From NCBI GenBank assembly GCA_023434095.1, contig JAEYTJ010000202.1, positions 1 to 16,132 of the forward strand: a DNA stretch of 16,132 bases. Direction: 5' to 3'. This DNA comes from Pseudomonadota bacterium (GTDB lineage: Bacteria > Pseudomonadota > Alphaproteobacteria > Rhizobiales > Xanthobacteraceae). Each line of letters begins with the position of its first letter. Position 1 is the stretch's first letter. Of the stretch, positions 6,281 to 13,886 are shown one piece after another. Position numbers and translations under genes: made by a program. Under the pieces are notes generated by a model that saw nothing but the letters and a program-made list of their open reading frames with translations, was not told the DNA's origin and did not search any database.

Positions 6281-7174
6281 ATGGGCTCCCCGATGTCCAC
6301 GCGACAGGTCGTCAGCCGGCTCGCCCTTGCCGCCGGTCTCGCCTTATCCGGTTTCGCCTTTGCCGGCCTCGCGGACGCCGCGACCGCCGAGGCCGACAAG
6401 GCCGCGAGCCGAAATCCCAACGAGCTGCGCATCTGCGCCTCGAATGCCGAGGCGCCCTTCTCCGCGGCCGACAATAGCGGCTTCGAGGACCGCGTCGCCA
6501 CGGTGCTGGCCCAGGCCATGGGCCGCAAGCCGGTGTTCGTGCGCACCGACCAGCCGGGCATCTATCTCGTGCGCGATCAGCTCGACAAGAACAACTGTGA
6601 CGTGGTGATGGGCGTCGATGTCGGCGACGAGCGCGTCCTCGCCTCCAAGCCCTATTACCGCACCGGCTACGTGCTGGTGACCAAGTCCGACCGCGACATC
6701 ACCACCGGCGACTGGGAAGACCAGCAGATCAAGGACCAGACGCGCTTCGCCGTGCGCTTCTATTCGCCCGCCGAGACCATGCTCAAGCGGATCGGCCGCT
6801 TCGAGGACAACGCGGCCTACATGTACTCGCTGGTCAATTTCAAATCCCGCCGCAACCAGTGGGTCCAGGTGCCGGGCGACCGCATCGTCTCCGAGGTCGC
6901 CAGCGGCGAGGCCGATGTCGGCATCGCCTTCGCCCCGGAGGTCGCACGCTATGTGAAGTCGTCGTCGACCCCGCTGCGGATCACGGTCATCACCAAGGAC
7001 ATCGACCGGCCGAACGATGCGCCGATCCCGATGCACTACGACCAGGCGATCGGGGTGCGCAAGAACGACCCGGAACTGCTCAAGCAGATCAACGAGGCGC
7101 TGGAGACGGCGCGCCCGCAGATCGAGCAGATTCTCACCCAGGAAGGCATTCCGCTGCTCGAGCCGAATACCTGA
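6281..7174 (+). CDS. mxaJ: MxaJ, periplasmic solute-binding-protein-like methanol oxidation factor
   Basis: 297 residues with the fold signature of extracellular solute-binding proteins, family 3. The ATG at 6281 is preceded by a strong AGGAGG (6268-6273); an ATG at 6293 is the alternative. A signal peptide covers about residues 1-33 (cleavage near LADA). The mature protein starts the domain with ELRICASNAEAPFS (from about 48) and includes GFEDRVATVLAQAMGR, the DVVMGVDVGDER segment, and SGEADVGIAFAPEVARY near the second lobe. MxaJ is always found between mxaF and mxaG and is needed for active methanol dehydrogenase. Structural work on the family suggests it is an assembly or maturation factor, not a transporter component, and no ABC transporter genes are nearby here. 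Confidence 0.95.
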   Translation: MGSPMSTRQVVSRLALAAGLALSGFAFAGLADAATAEADKAASRNPNELRICASNAEAPFSAADNSGFEDRVATVLAQAMGRKPVFVRTDQPGIYLVRDQLDKNNCDVVMGVDVGDERVLASKPYYRTGYVLVTKSDRDITTGDWEDQQIKDQTRFAVRFYSPAETMLKRIGRFEDNAAYMYSLVNFKSRRNQWVQVPGDRIVSEVASGEADVGIAFAPEVARYVKSSSTPLRITVITKDIDRPNDAPIPMHYDQAIGVRKNDPELLKQINEALETARPQIEQILTQEGIPLLEPNT

Positions 7175-7187
7175 CCCTCGCCTCCGA

Positions 7188-7217
7188 CGCACCGCGTGTC
7201 TGCCGGGCCGCGGTGCG
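7188..7217 (+). other. Intercistronic hairpin between mxaJ and mxaG
   Basis: CGCACCGCG (7188-7196) and CGCGGTGCG (7209-7217) form a perfect 9-bp stem with a 12-nt loop, starting 13 bases after the mxaJ stop in the 73-bp gap. No T tract follows. It looks like a processing or stability element and not a terminator. Confidence 0.5.
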
Positions 7218-7247
7218 CCCCTGATCTCTGGATGTGAACAAGGTTCG

Positions 7248-7841
7248 ATGACGAAGACGATTTTCACCAAGAAGGCGGCCACGCTGCTGCTCGCCGGAGC
7301 GCTGGGAGCGGGCATGGTCGGGTTCGGTGCCCGTGCGGCGATCATGCTGACCAACACCGTCACCGGGCAGCCGCTCGACCTCTCCGAGGCGCCGGAAGAG
7401 GGCCGCGACACCGAGGCGGTGAAGGTTTTCCTGGAGACGGGGAAGAACATCTACAACGAGAACGCCGTCTGCCTGCCGAAGGCGCATGAGATCTACCTCT
7501 CCATGTGCTCCGGCTGCCACGGCCATTACGCCGAGGGCAAGATCGGCCCGGGCCTCAACGATTCCTACTGGACCTACCCCAAGAACGAGACCGACCAGGG
7601 CTTGTTCGAGACGATCTTCGGCGGCGCCAACGGCCAGATGGGCCCGATGTATGGCGCGCTGAACATGAACGAGATGCTCCTCGCCATGGCGTGGGTCCGG
7701 CATCTCTACAAGGACGATCCGAAGGGCGCCGTCTGGCTCACCGATGAGCAGCGCAGCACGTTCAAGCCCTTCGACGCGAACGCCAAGCACGTTGAGCCAG
7801 CCGAAGAGCTGCCCGCGGCGTGCGGCGGGCCGGCCGGCTGA
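7248..7841 (+). CDS. mxaG: Cytochrome cL, electron acceptor of methanol dehydrogenase
   Basis: 197 residues. The ATG at 7248 is preceded by a modest AAGG and gives a signal peptide ending near GARA (residue 30). One class I heme c site is present, CSGCH at residues 87-91 (Cys87, Cys90, His91), followed by GKIGPGLND. Met131 in the GQMGPMYG loop lies 40 residues after the heme His, the spacing of the axial Met in Methylobacterium cytochrome cL. The protein takes electrons from PQQ in MxaF and passes them to a small c-type cytochrome and oxidase. It follows mxaJ in the conserved FJGI order, and the 43-bp gap to mxaI has no strong hairpin. Confidence 0.96.
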   Translation: MTKTIFTKKAATLLLAGALGAGMVGFGARAAIMLTNTVTGQPLDLSEAPEEGRDTEAVKVFLETGKNIYNENAVCLPKAHEIYLSMCSGCHGHYAEGKIGPGLNDSYWTYPKNETDQGLFETIFGGANGQMGPMYGALNMNEMLLAMAWVRHLYKDDPKGAVWLTDEQRSTFKPFDANAKHVEPAEELPAACGGPAG

Positions 7842-7884
7842 ACCGGGCGGCTGAAGACGGGTGGAAAACGACCAGGAGACTGAC

Positions 7885-8196
7885 ATGAAACTCATCGACC
7901 GCAGCCTCGCCTTCGCCTTGACCCTCGCCGGCGCCGGCGTCCTGTCCCTCGCCATGGTGGGCGGCGCGAGCGCCTATGACGGCACCAACTGCAAGGCACC
8001 CGGCAATTGCTGGGAACCCAAGCCCGGCTTTCCCGACAAGGTGGCCGGCTCCAAATACGATCCCAAGCACGATCCCAAGGAACTGAACAAGCAGTCGGAA
8101 TCGATCAAGGCGATGGAACAGCGCAATGCCCAGCGCGTCGCCAATTTCGAGAAGACCGGCAAGTGGGTCTACGACGTGAGCAAGATCCCGAACTGA
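7885..8196 (+). CDS. mxaI: Methanol dehydrogenase small (beta) subunit
   Basis: 103 residues, too small to be confused with other families. The ATG at 7885 is preceded by AGGAGA (7874-7879); a frame extension to a GTG at 7861 is ignored. The signal peptide ends at GASA (residue 30), and the mature 73-residue chain begins YDGTNCKAPGNCWEPKPG. That includes the Cys pair and the Trp/Pro-rich N-terminal wrap typical of MxaI, followed by a long lysine-rich helix (ELNKQSESIKAMEQRNAQR). The beta subunit hugs MxaF in the heterotetramer; its exact function is unsettled. Its presence confirms that the linked large subunit is the MxaFI type, because XoxF enzymes normally lack it. Confidence 0.97.
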   Translation: MKLIDRSLAFALTLAGAGVLSLAMVGGASAYDGTNCKAPGNCWEPKPGFPDKVAGSKYDPKHDPKELNKQSESIKAMEQRNAQRVANFEKTGKWVYDVSKIPN

Positions 8197-8400
8197 CCCC
8201 CGGCCGCACGGCTCTGTTCTTCGAGAACCCACTTGCGGGCGGACGATATTCTCCTGTCCGCCCCGCGATCCTCCGGGCAAGCCGCCCGGTTTGTGGGCAA
8301 CTGGCGCGGCCGACGCCGAACGGGGTCCCCTCCGTCCGGCGTGGGCCGCGCCCTTTTCCGGCACAAGCGGCCCGCGCGCCGGCCGCCTGAGAGGCTTCCC
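8197..8400 (+). other. mxaI-mxaR intercistronic region with hairpins
   Basis: This 204-bp gap divides the catalytic module from the maturation module. It contains GTTCT-TCG-AGAAC (8216-8228) and a stronger hairpin, GGGCGGAC (8237-8244) with GTCCGCCC (8256-8263), 8 bp around an 11-nt loop. No T tract follows either one. A frame open from 8233 runs into mxaR but has no ribosome-binding site and looks non-coding. Read-through with attenuation is the simplest reading; an internal mxaR promoter is possible but I could not place one. Confidence 0.5.
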
Positions 8401-9432
8401 ATGCACCTCGTCCGCGACCCCGACTCCGTGCTGGCGGACTGGCACGCCCACGCGCTGCGCTTCGAGCACGAGATCGGCAAGGTGGTGTTGGGGCAGGAGC
8501 GGGTCATCCGCCTGCTCACCATTGCCACCTTCGCGCGCGGCCATGTGCTGCTGGAAGGCGCTGTCGGTGTCGGCAAGACCACGCTGCTGCGGGCCATGGC
8601 CCGGGCCATTGGCGGCGCCTTCGAGCGCATCGAGGGCACGATCGACCTGATGCCCGGCGATCTCGTCTACCACGCCCATCTCGGCGAGGACGGCAAGCCG
8701 CGCATCGACCCCGGCCCGCTGCTGCGTCAGGGCGAGGATCTCTCCATCTTCTTCTTCAACGAGATCAACCGCGCCCGCCCGCAGGTGCATTCGCTGCTGC
8801 TGCGGCTGATGGCGGAGCGTTCGGTCTCCGCCTTCAACCGCGAATACCGCTTCCCGCATGTGCAGGTCTTCGCCGACCGCAACCGGGTGGAGCGCGAGGA
8901 GACCTTCGAGCTTCCCGCCGCCGCCCGCGACCGCTTCCTAATGGAAGTGCAGGTGGCGATGCCGGAGACGGAGGAAGCCCGGCGGGCACTGGTGTTCGAC
9001 CCGCGCTTCCACGACGTCGACACGCTGCTGATGGAGGTCGAGAGCGGCGTGCTCGACCCGCAGGCGCTCGGCACCGTGGCGCGTGCCATCCAGATCGGCG
9101 TGCGCACCAGCCCGGCGCTGGAGGCCTACACGCTGGCGCTGTGGGAAGGCATCCGCCGTCCGGCCGCTCTCGGGCTTTCGATCGAGGGCGTGTCCATCGA
9201 CCGGGTGGTGCAGGGCGGCGCCAGCCCGCGCGGCATGAGCTATCTCATCCGCGCCGCGCGCGTGCGGGCGTGGCTGGAAGGCCGCGACATGGTGGTGCCG
9301 GAGGACCTGCGCGCCGTCTTCCCCGAGGTGATTGCGCACCGCATCTTCACCGACCCGGTCTACGAGATGCGCCGCGAGCCCATCGTCGCGGCGCTCATCG
9401 CCGGGGTGTTCGAGCGGGTGCCGGCGCCATGA
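8401..9432 (+). CDS. mxaR: MxaR, MoxR-family AAA+ ATPase
   Basis: 343 residues from the ATG at 8401, which has GAGAGG at 8389-8394. Start sites further upstream (8233) lack a ribosome-binding site. Walker A is GAVGVGKTT (residues 53-61). The Walker B region reads LSIFFFNEINRARPQ, with Asn120-Glu121 where the canonical MoxR motif has Asp-Glu. The sensor-1 region is FADRNR (157-162) instead of the usual ATQNP-like sequence, and LPAAARDRF (171-179) carries the likely arginine finger. MoxR ATPases work with von Willebrand A (VWA) proteins as metal-insertion or assembly chaperones. This one heads the mxaRSACKL block and is coupled to mxaS by an ATGA overlap. It is cytoplasmic; its exact role in methanol dehydrogenase maturation is not established. 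Confidence 0.94.
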   Translation: MHLVRDPDSVLADWHAHALRFEHEIGKVVLGQERVIRLLTIATFARGHVLLEGAVGVGKTTLLRAMARAIGGAFERIEGTIDLMPGDLVYHAHLGEDGKPRIDPGPLLRQGEDLSIFFFNEINRARPQVHSLLLRLMAERSVSAFNREYRFPHVQVFADRNRVEREETFELPAAARDRFLMEVQVAMPETEEARRALVFDPRFHDVDTLLMEVESGVLDPQALGTVARAIQIGVRTSPALEAYTLALWEGIRRPAALGLSIEGVSIDRVVQGGASPRGMSYLIRAARVRAWLEGRDMVVPEDLRAVFPEVIAHRIFTDPVYEMRREPIVAALIAGVFERVPAP

Positions 9433-10301
9433 CGGCGACCCCGGACGACACCCCGGAGGCCTGCGGTCTGCGGCCCCTTCCCTACCGCCTGCGCTGGCGG
9501 CCGGAGGGCATCTTTCCCGGAGCCCATCCCGGCCGCGGCGAGGGAGCGGAGGGCGAGTTCCGCCGCCATGTCTCGCTGCTGCGCCAGCCCGACCCGCGCC
9601 GCATCGACCTGCGCGTCTCGCTGCGCGATCCCTATGGCGAGCTGCATGTGCGCCAGTTCGCGCCGCGCCGCGCGGTGCCGGTGGCGATGCTGGTCGATTT
9701 GTCCGGCTCGATGCGCTTCGGCGACGCGGTGGCGAGCCGGGTGGCCGAACTTGGCGCCCTGCTGGCGCTTTCCGCCGTGCGCTCGGGCGACACTTTCGCG
9801 CTGTTCGGCTGCGATGAGGCGGTGAACGATGCCGCGAGCCTGCCGCTCTCCCGCCGGCGCGGACTGGAAGCCGAGGTGCGGGAGCGTCTCGTGGCCGCCC
9901 GGCCGCACGGCAGCGGCGCCGCCGGCCTGTTCGAGGCGGCCGGCCGCCTGCCTGGCCGGCGCTCCCTCGTGTTCCTGGTGTCGGATTTCCTGATGCCGGC
10001 GGGCGAGATCGAACGGCTTCTGGATGCGCTGTGGCGGCACGATGTCGTTCCTGTCGTGGTGCGCGATGGCGCGCTCGAAGAGGGCCTGCCCCGCTGGGGC
10101 CTGATCGAACTCGGCGATCTGGAGACCGGTGCGGCGCGGCTGGTGTTCATGCGCCCTGCCCTGCGCGCTCGCTGGCTGCGCGCGGCGCGCGAGCGGCAGG
10201 CGGTGCTGGCGAGGTTGTTCGCCCGCCGGGGGCTTCGTCCGGTGGAGCTCAAGGACGCGCTCGATACGGACGCGCTGGCCCAGCGGCTGATGGAGGGCTG
10301 A
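9429..10301 (+). CDS. mxaS: MxaS, DUF58/VWA-like protein
   Basis: 290 residues starting at the ATG that overlaps the mxaR stop (ATGA at 9429-9432). The N-terminal half carries the DUF58 signature (LRWRPEGIFPGAHPGRGEGAEGEFRR split by variable residues, then DPRRIDLRVSLRDPYGELHVRQF). The C-terminal half is VWA-like with a metal-ion-dependent adhesion-site (MIDAS) motif DLSGS at 90-94 and a hydrophobic strand ending in VFLVSDF. No membrane segment is visible, so it is predicted cytoplasmic and is the likely direct partner of MxaR, as DUF58 proteins usually sit next to MoxR ATPases. The GGAGGG near its 3' end serves as the mxaA ribosome-binding site. Confidence 0.92.
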   Translation: MTATPDDTPEACGLRPLPYRLRWRPEGIFPGAHPGRGEGAEGEFRRHVSLLRQPDPRRIDLRVSLRDPYGELHVRQFAPRRAVPVAMLVDLSGSMRFGDAVASRVAELGALLALSAVRSGDTFALFGCDEAVNDAASLPLSRRRGLEAEVRERLVAARPHGSGAAGLFEAAGRLPGRRSLVFLVSDFLMPAGEIERLLDALWRHDVVPVVVRDGALEEGLPRWGLIELGDLETGAARLVFMRPALRARWLRAARERQAVLARLFARRGLRPVELKDALDTDALAQRLMEG

Positions 10302-11240
10302 ATGCGCCGGCTCGCCCGCATCCTCGGCATATGGGTTGTGCTGGCGCTGAGCGCCGGGCCGGTGCTTGCCCAGTTGCGCGGCGTCGATCTCTACGCCCCG
10401 CGCGGCTTCGGCCATGTCATCGGCGACACGCTGACCCTCGCCGCCGAGATCGCGCTCGACGCGCCCTTCGTGCTCGATTCCGCCTCGCTGCCCACCCCGC
10501 GCGCGCTCAATTACTGGCTGGACCTGCGGGACGTGCGGGTGAAAGACCACGGGGTGAGCGCGGGCGAACACCGCTACACGCTCGAACTCGACTACCAGTC
10601 CTTCTACGCGCCGCTGGAGCCGCGCCGGCTGACCATTCCCGCCGTCGCACTGTTCGCCGTCGACGGCGAGCGGCGGGTGCCGGTGGAGGTGCCCGCCTGG
10701 TCGTTCCTCATGTCGCCGCTGCGGGAGATCGTCGCGACGGGACCCGGCCCCGCCATGGCGCTGCGCCCCGACATCGCGCCGCGCCCGCTGCCCACGGCCC
10801 CGCTGGTGCGCGGGCTCGCCCTCGCTCTCGGCGCGGCGGTGCTGGCCCTGCTGCTGCTCGCCTGGCAGATGGGCTGGGGCCCCTTCGGTCGTCGCCGCGC
10901 GCGTCCCTTCGCGCGGGCGGCGCGGGCGATACCGGCGACGCTCGCCGCGCCGCAAGGCGATCCGGCGCTGGCGGCCTCGCGCTACACGCGCGCGCTGCAG
11001 GCCTTGCACCGCGCCTTCGACGCCACCGACGGCAAGGGTGTGTTCGCCGAGGACCTTCCCGGCTTCTTCGAACGCCATGCCGCCTTCCGGGCGGCGGAGG
11101 TCGAGGTGCGCCGGCTGTTCGAGGCGTCGCGCCGCGCCTTCTTCGGTGCCGACCCCGCCGGGGCGCAGCGCGAGCTGCCGCCAGCCGAGCTGGTGGCGCT
11201 GGCGCACCTGCTGCGCGCGGTCGAGCGGGGCACGGCATGA
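10302..11240 (+). CDS. mxaA: MxaA, membrane-anchored factor for calcium insertion into methanol dehydrogenase
   Basis: 312 residues. The ATG at 10302 abuts the mxaS TGA (TGAATG) and is preceded by GGAGGG at 10292-10297. Layout: signal peptide 1-23 (ending VLA), periplasmic beta-rich domain about 24-168, one transmembrane helix about 170-190 followed by a basic cluster (GRRRARPF), and a cytoplasmic helical tail with LHRAFD, FFERHAAF and SRRAFFGADPAG. Family genetics in Methylobacterium links mxaA with mxaK and mxaL to Ca2+ incorporation into MxaFI. The layout of periplasmic domain, TM helix and helical tail resembles BatD proteins. Its stop overlaps the mxaC start (ATGA). Confidence 0.9.
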   Translation: MRRLARILGIWVVLALSAGPVLAQLRGVDLYAPRGFGHVIGDTLTLAAEIALDAPFVLDSASLPTPRALNYWLDLRDVRVKDHGVSAGEHRYTLELDYQSFYAPLEPRRLTIPAVALFAVDGERRVPVEVPAWSFLMSPLREIVATGPGPAMALRPDIAPRPLPTAPLVRGLALALGAAVLALLLLAWQMGWGPFGRRRARPFARAARAIPATLAAPQGDPALAASRYTRALQALHRAFDATDGKGVFAEDLPGFFERHAAFRAAEVEVRRLFEASRRAFFGADPAGAQRELPPAELVALAHLLRAVERGTA

Positions 11241-12319
11241 ACGCCGCCGGCGCTGTCTGGGACGGGCTGACGCGCGGCTGGGGCGTCGATCATCCCGCCG
11301 TGCTGGCGCTGCTCGTTCTCGCGCTGCTGCCCCTGCTGGCCACGCCCTTCCGCCGCCGCGGCATCGCCTCCGCCGGACTGGTGCCGGACGATCCGCTGTC
11401 GCGGCTGGTCGGCGCGGGCCTGCGGTTCGCCGGCATGCTGGCCATGGTGGCGCTGGTGCTCGGCCTTGCCGGGCTGCACCGGCGCGAGCAGAGCGTCGAG
11501 CGCGAGGGCACCGGCGCGCATCTTGTGCTGCTGCTCGACCGCTCCTCCAGCATGGACAACAGTTTCGCCGGCCGCGCCCCGACCGGCGACCAGGAATCGA
11601 AATCCGCCGCCGCCAAGCGGCTGCTGGCGGAATTCGTCGCCCGCCGCCCGCATGACCGCATCGCGGTGGCGGCCTTCTCCACCTCGCCCATGCCGGTACT
11701 GCCGCTGACCGATCATCACGAGGCCGTGGACGCGGCGATCGATGCCATCGACCGGCCTGGCCTCGCCTTCACCGATGTCGGGCGCGGGCTGGCGCTCGCC
11801 TTCTCCTATTTCGCCGACGACACCGACGAAGCCTCGCGCGCGGTCCTGCTGGTATCCGACGGCGCGGCGCTGATCGACCGCCGGGTGCAGGAGGCGTTGC
11901 GCGACGCGGCGGCACGCACGCCGGTCCACCTCTATTGGCTGTTCCTGCGCACGCGCGGCGCGCAGGGGATCCATGACGTGCCGGCGACCGGCAGCGATTC
12001 CGCGCAGGCCAATCCCGAGCGTCACCTGCACCTGTTCCTGCAAAGCCTCGGCGTGCCCTATCGCGCCTTCGAGGCCACCAGCCCGGAGGCGGTGGCGCAG
12101 GCGATCACCGAGATCGACCGGCAGGAGACGCGCCCGATCCGCTATGCCGAGCGCATTCCGCGTCGCGACCTCGCGCGCCCCGCCTTTCTCGTCGCCGCCA
12201 TCGCCGTCGCCCTGCTGCTCGCCGCCAAGCTTGCCGAACGTCAGCTGCGGCCCGCCCGCCGCCTTGCGGCGGGTGCGGCGCCGTCCGCTCCCGCCACCGA
12301 TCTGAGGAGGGCCGCATGA
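11237..12319 (+). CDS. mxaC: MxaC, membrane-anchored von Willebrand A-domain protein
   Basis: 360 residues from the ATG overlapping the mxaA stop (ATGA at 11237-11240). The frame stays open upstream to 10031, but that part overlaps mxaA and is low-complexity Arg/Ala, so it is rejected. Two N-terminal transmembrane helices (about 20-36 and 57-79) precede a VWA domain with MIDAS motif DRSSS at 101-105 and conserved TDVGRG and VSDGAAL segments. A third helix lies at about 315-333, followed by a short Arg/Ala-rich tail. This topology matches BatA-type proteins. The family is implicated, with MxaA, K, L and D, in methanol dehydrogenase maturation and calcium insertion. The next gene is coupled by another ATGA overlap with GAGGAGG upstream. 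Confidence 0.92.
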   Translation: MNAAGAVWDGLTRGWGVDHPAVLALLVLALLPLLATPFRRRGIASAGLVPDDPLSRLVGAGLRFAGMLAMVALVLGLAGLHRREQSVEREGTGAHLVLLLDRSSSMDNSFAGRAPTGDQESKSAAAKRLLAEFVARRPHDRIAVAAFSTSPMPVLPLTDHHEAVDAAIDAIDRPGLAFTDVGRGLALAFSYFADDTDEASRAVLLVSDGAALIDRRVQEALRDAAARTPVHLYWLFLRTRGAQGIHDVPATGSDSAQANPERHLHLFLQSLGVPYRAFEATSPEAVAQAITEIDRQETRPIRYAERIPRRDLARPAFLVAAIAVALLLAAKLAERQLRPARRLAAGAAPSAPATDLRRAA

Positions 12320-12876
12320 GGACGAGGCGCCTCACCCTGTTCGCCACCGCGCTCGTGCTGGCCGCAAGCCTCGTCCTTGCCCTGTGGCTCGGTGCCCGGC
12401 TCTGGGTCGTGGAGCGCGACAACGCGCTCATCGCCTCGCTCGCCTCCGGCCATGACCTCGCCGTCAGCGCGGAGGACCCGCCGGAGCTCGTCTTCGCGCG
12501 GCTGCACTTTCTGCTCAGCCGCGACCGCCTCGACGAGGCGCAGCCGCTGCTCAACCAGCTGGCCGGGGGCGCCGACCGCCGGCTCGCCGTCGCTGCGCTC
12601 TACGACATGGCCAATTCCCGGCTGCGGGTCGCCTTCGATCACCTCGAATCCAACCGCATCGACCCCGCCATCCCGTTGGTGCGCCTCGCCAAGGACAATT
12701 ACCGCCGCGCGCTGACCCTCGATCCCGGCTTCTGGGACGGGAAGTACAATCTCGACGTCGCCATGCGGCTGGTGCGCGATTTCCCGCAGATCGAGCTGGA
12801 GGGCGAGGAGCTGCCGCCCGAGGCGGTCAAGAAGCTCTGGACGGATCTTCCCGGCCTGCCGCAGGGGCTGCCATGA
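12316..12876 (+). CDS. mxaK: MxaK, membrane-anchored TPR-like maturation factor
   Basis: 186 residues. The ATG overlaps the mxaC stop, with a strong GAGGAGG at 12304-12310. A single N-terminal anchor (about residues 7-28) is followed by a helical region with tetratricopeptide-like (TPR-like) spacing: LHFLLSRDRLDEAQPLLNQL, then NYRRALTLDPGFWDGKYNLD, the classical last-TPR pattern seen in BatC-like proteins. The C-terminus is acidic and proline-rich. Family genetics links MxaK to Ca2+ insertion into methanol dehydrogenase; a scaffold role for the VWA proteins MxaC and MxaL is inference. It is coupled to mxaL by ATGA. Confidence 0.9.
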   Translation: MRTRRLTLFATALVLAASLVLALWLGARLWVVERDNALIASLASGHDLAVSAEDPPELVFARLHFLLSRDRLDEAQPLLNQLAGGADRRLAVAALYDMANSRLRVAFDHLESNRIDPAIPLVRLAKDNYRRALTLDPGFWDGKYNLDVAMRLVRDFPQIELEGEELPPEAVKKLWTDLPGLPQGLP

Positions 12877-13874
12877 ACGAGGGCGGGCGCGCAGCGAGCC
12901 ATCTGCATGCTCGGGGCAGCCGCCGGGACTGGCGGTTCTGGCTGCTGCTCGTGGCGCTGCTCGCCATCGTCGCCGCGCTGTTCGCCCCGCGCATCGCCCG
13001 GACCGGCGACGTTCGCGACGTTCTCGTGGTCGTCGACGTCACCGGCAGCATGAATGTGCGCGACGCCCGGGTCGCGGGCGTGCCGGCCACCCGCCTCGCC
13101 GCCGCCAAGGGGGCGGCGCGCGATATTCTCGCCGGCCTGCCCTGCGGCTCGCGCCTGGGCCTCGCCATCTTCACCGAGCGACGCAGCTTCCTGCTGTTCG
13201 AGCCCGCCGAGGTGTGCGCCAACTTTGCCGCCATCGCCGGCTCCATCGACGATCTCGACTGGCGCATGGCCTGGGAGGGCGACAGCTATGTCGCGCGCGG
13301 CGTCCACTCCGCCCTCGCCATGGCTGCCGAGCTGAAGGCCGACCTCGTCTTCATGACCGACGGTCACGAGGCCCCGCCTTTGCCCGGCGGGGCCCTGCCG
13401 GCCTTCGAGGGCAAGCCCGGCGAGGTGGCCGGGCTGCTGGTCGGCGTCGGTGGTGCCGAGCCCTCCCCGATCCCGAAATTCGATCAGGACGGGCGCGAGG
13501 TCGGCTTCTACGAGGAGCAGGACGTCCCGCAGGAGAACCGCATGGGGCCGCCTCCCGAGGATGCCGCCTCGCGCGCCGGCTGGAACCCGCGCAACGCGCC
13601 GTGGGGCGGCGAGGCCGCCACCGGCACCGAGCATCTCAGCGCCCTGCGCGAGGAAGATCTACGTGCGCTGGCCGCCCAGACAGGGCTCGGCTTCCTCGCG
13701 CTCGGCACCGGCGGGCTGCTCGCCGCGGTAGAGGCCGATACGCGCCCCCGCCCGGTGGAGATGCGCGTCGACACCGCCGCCATCCCCGCCGCGCTGGCGC
13801 TGTTCTGCCTGGCACTGCTTTTCGGACTGGGGGCCACCGCCTCGCGGCGCCCCGAGCGACTTCCCACCCGCTAA
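12873..13874 (+). CDS. mxaL: MxaL, membrane-anchored von Willebrand A-domain protein
   Basis: 333 residues from the ATG overlapping the mxaK stop. One N-terminal helix (about 22-39), then a VWA domain with MIDAS motif DVTGS at 55-59, and the FMTDGHEAPPLPGG strand. A long insert (VGFYEEQDVPQENRMGPPPE region) precedes a C-terminal helix at about 303-322 and a basic tail. The domain therefore sits on the periplasmic side or between two anchors; topology is not resolvable by eye. MxaL is required for active, Ca2+-loaded methanol dehydrogenase in Methylobacterium. The gene ends in TAA, and the chain of overlaps breaks here: mxaD starts 12 bp downstream with its own AAGGA. Confidence 0.91.
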   Translation: MNEGGRAASHLHARGSRRDWRFWLLLVALLAIVAALFAPRIARTGDVRDVLVVVDVTGSMNVRDARVAGVPATRLAAAKGAARDILAGLPCGSRLGLAIFTERRSFLLFEPAEVCANFAAIAGSIDDLDWRMAWEGDSYVARGVHSALAMAAELKADLVFMTDGHEAPPLPGGALPAFEGKPGEVAGLLVGVGGAEPSPIPKFDQDGREVGFYEEQDVPQENRMGPPPEDAASRAGWNPRNAPWGGEAATGTEHLSALREEDLRALAAQTGLGFLALGTGGLLAAVEADTRPRPVEMRVDTAAIPAALALFCLALLFGLGATASRRPERLPTR

Positions 13875-13886
13875 AGGAAAAAAACC

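Noticed and set aside
8216..8228. GTTCTTCGAGAAC as a LexA/SOS box
   Set aside because: The alphaproteobacterial LexA site is a direct GTTC-N7-GTTC repeat; this is a short inverted repeat between cistrons, more likely a small hairpin.
8233..8400. Upstream extension of mxaR starting at TTG 8233
   Set aside because: It has no ribosome-binding site, contains a hairpin, and its residues do not resemble MoxR proteins.
10031..11236. Long upstream extension of the mxaC frame
   Set aside because: It overlaps mxaS and mxaA and is Arg/Ala low-complexity; the ATGA overlap start at 11237 fits the family length.
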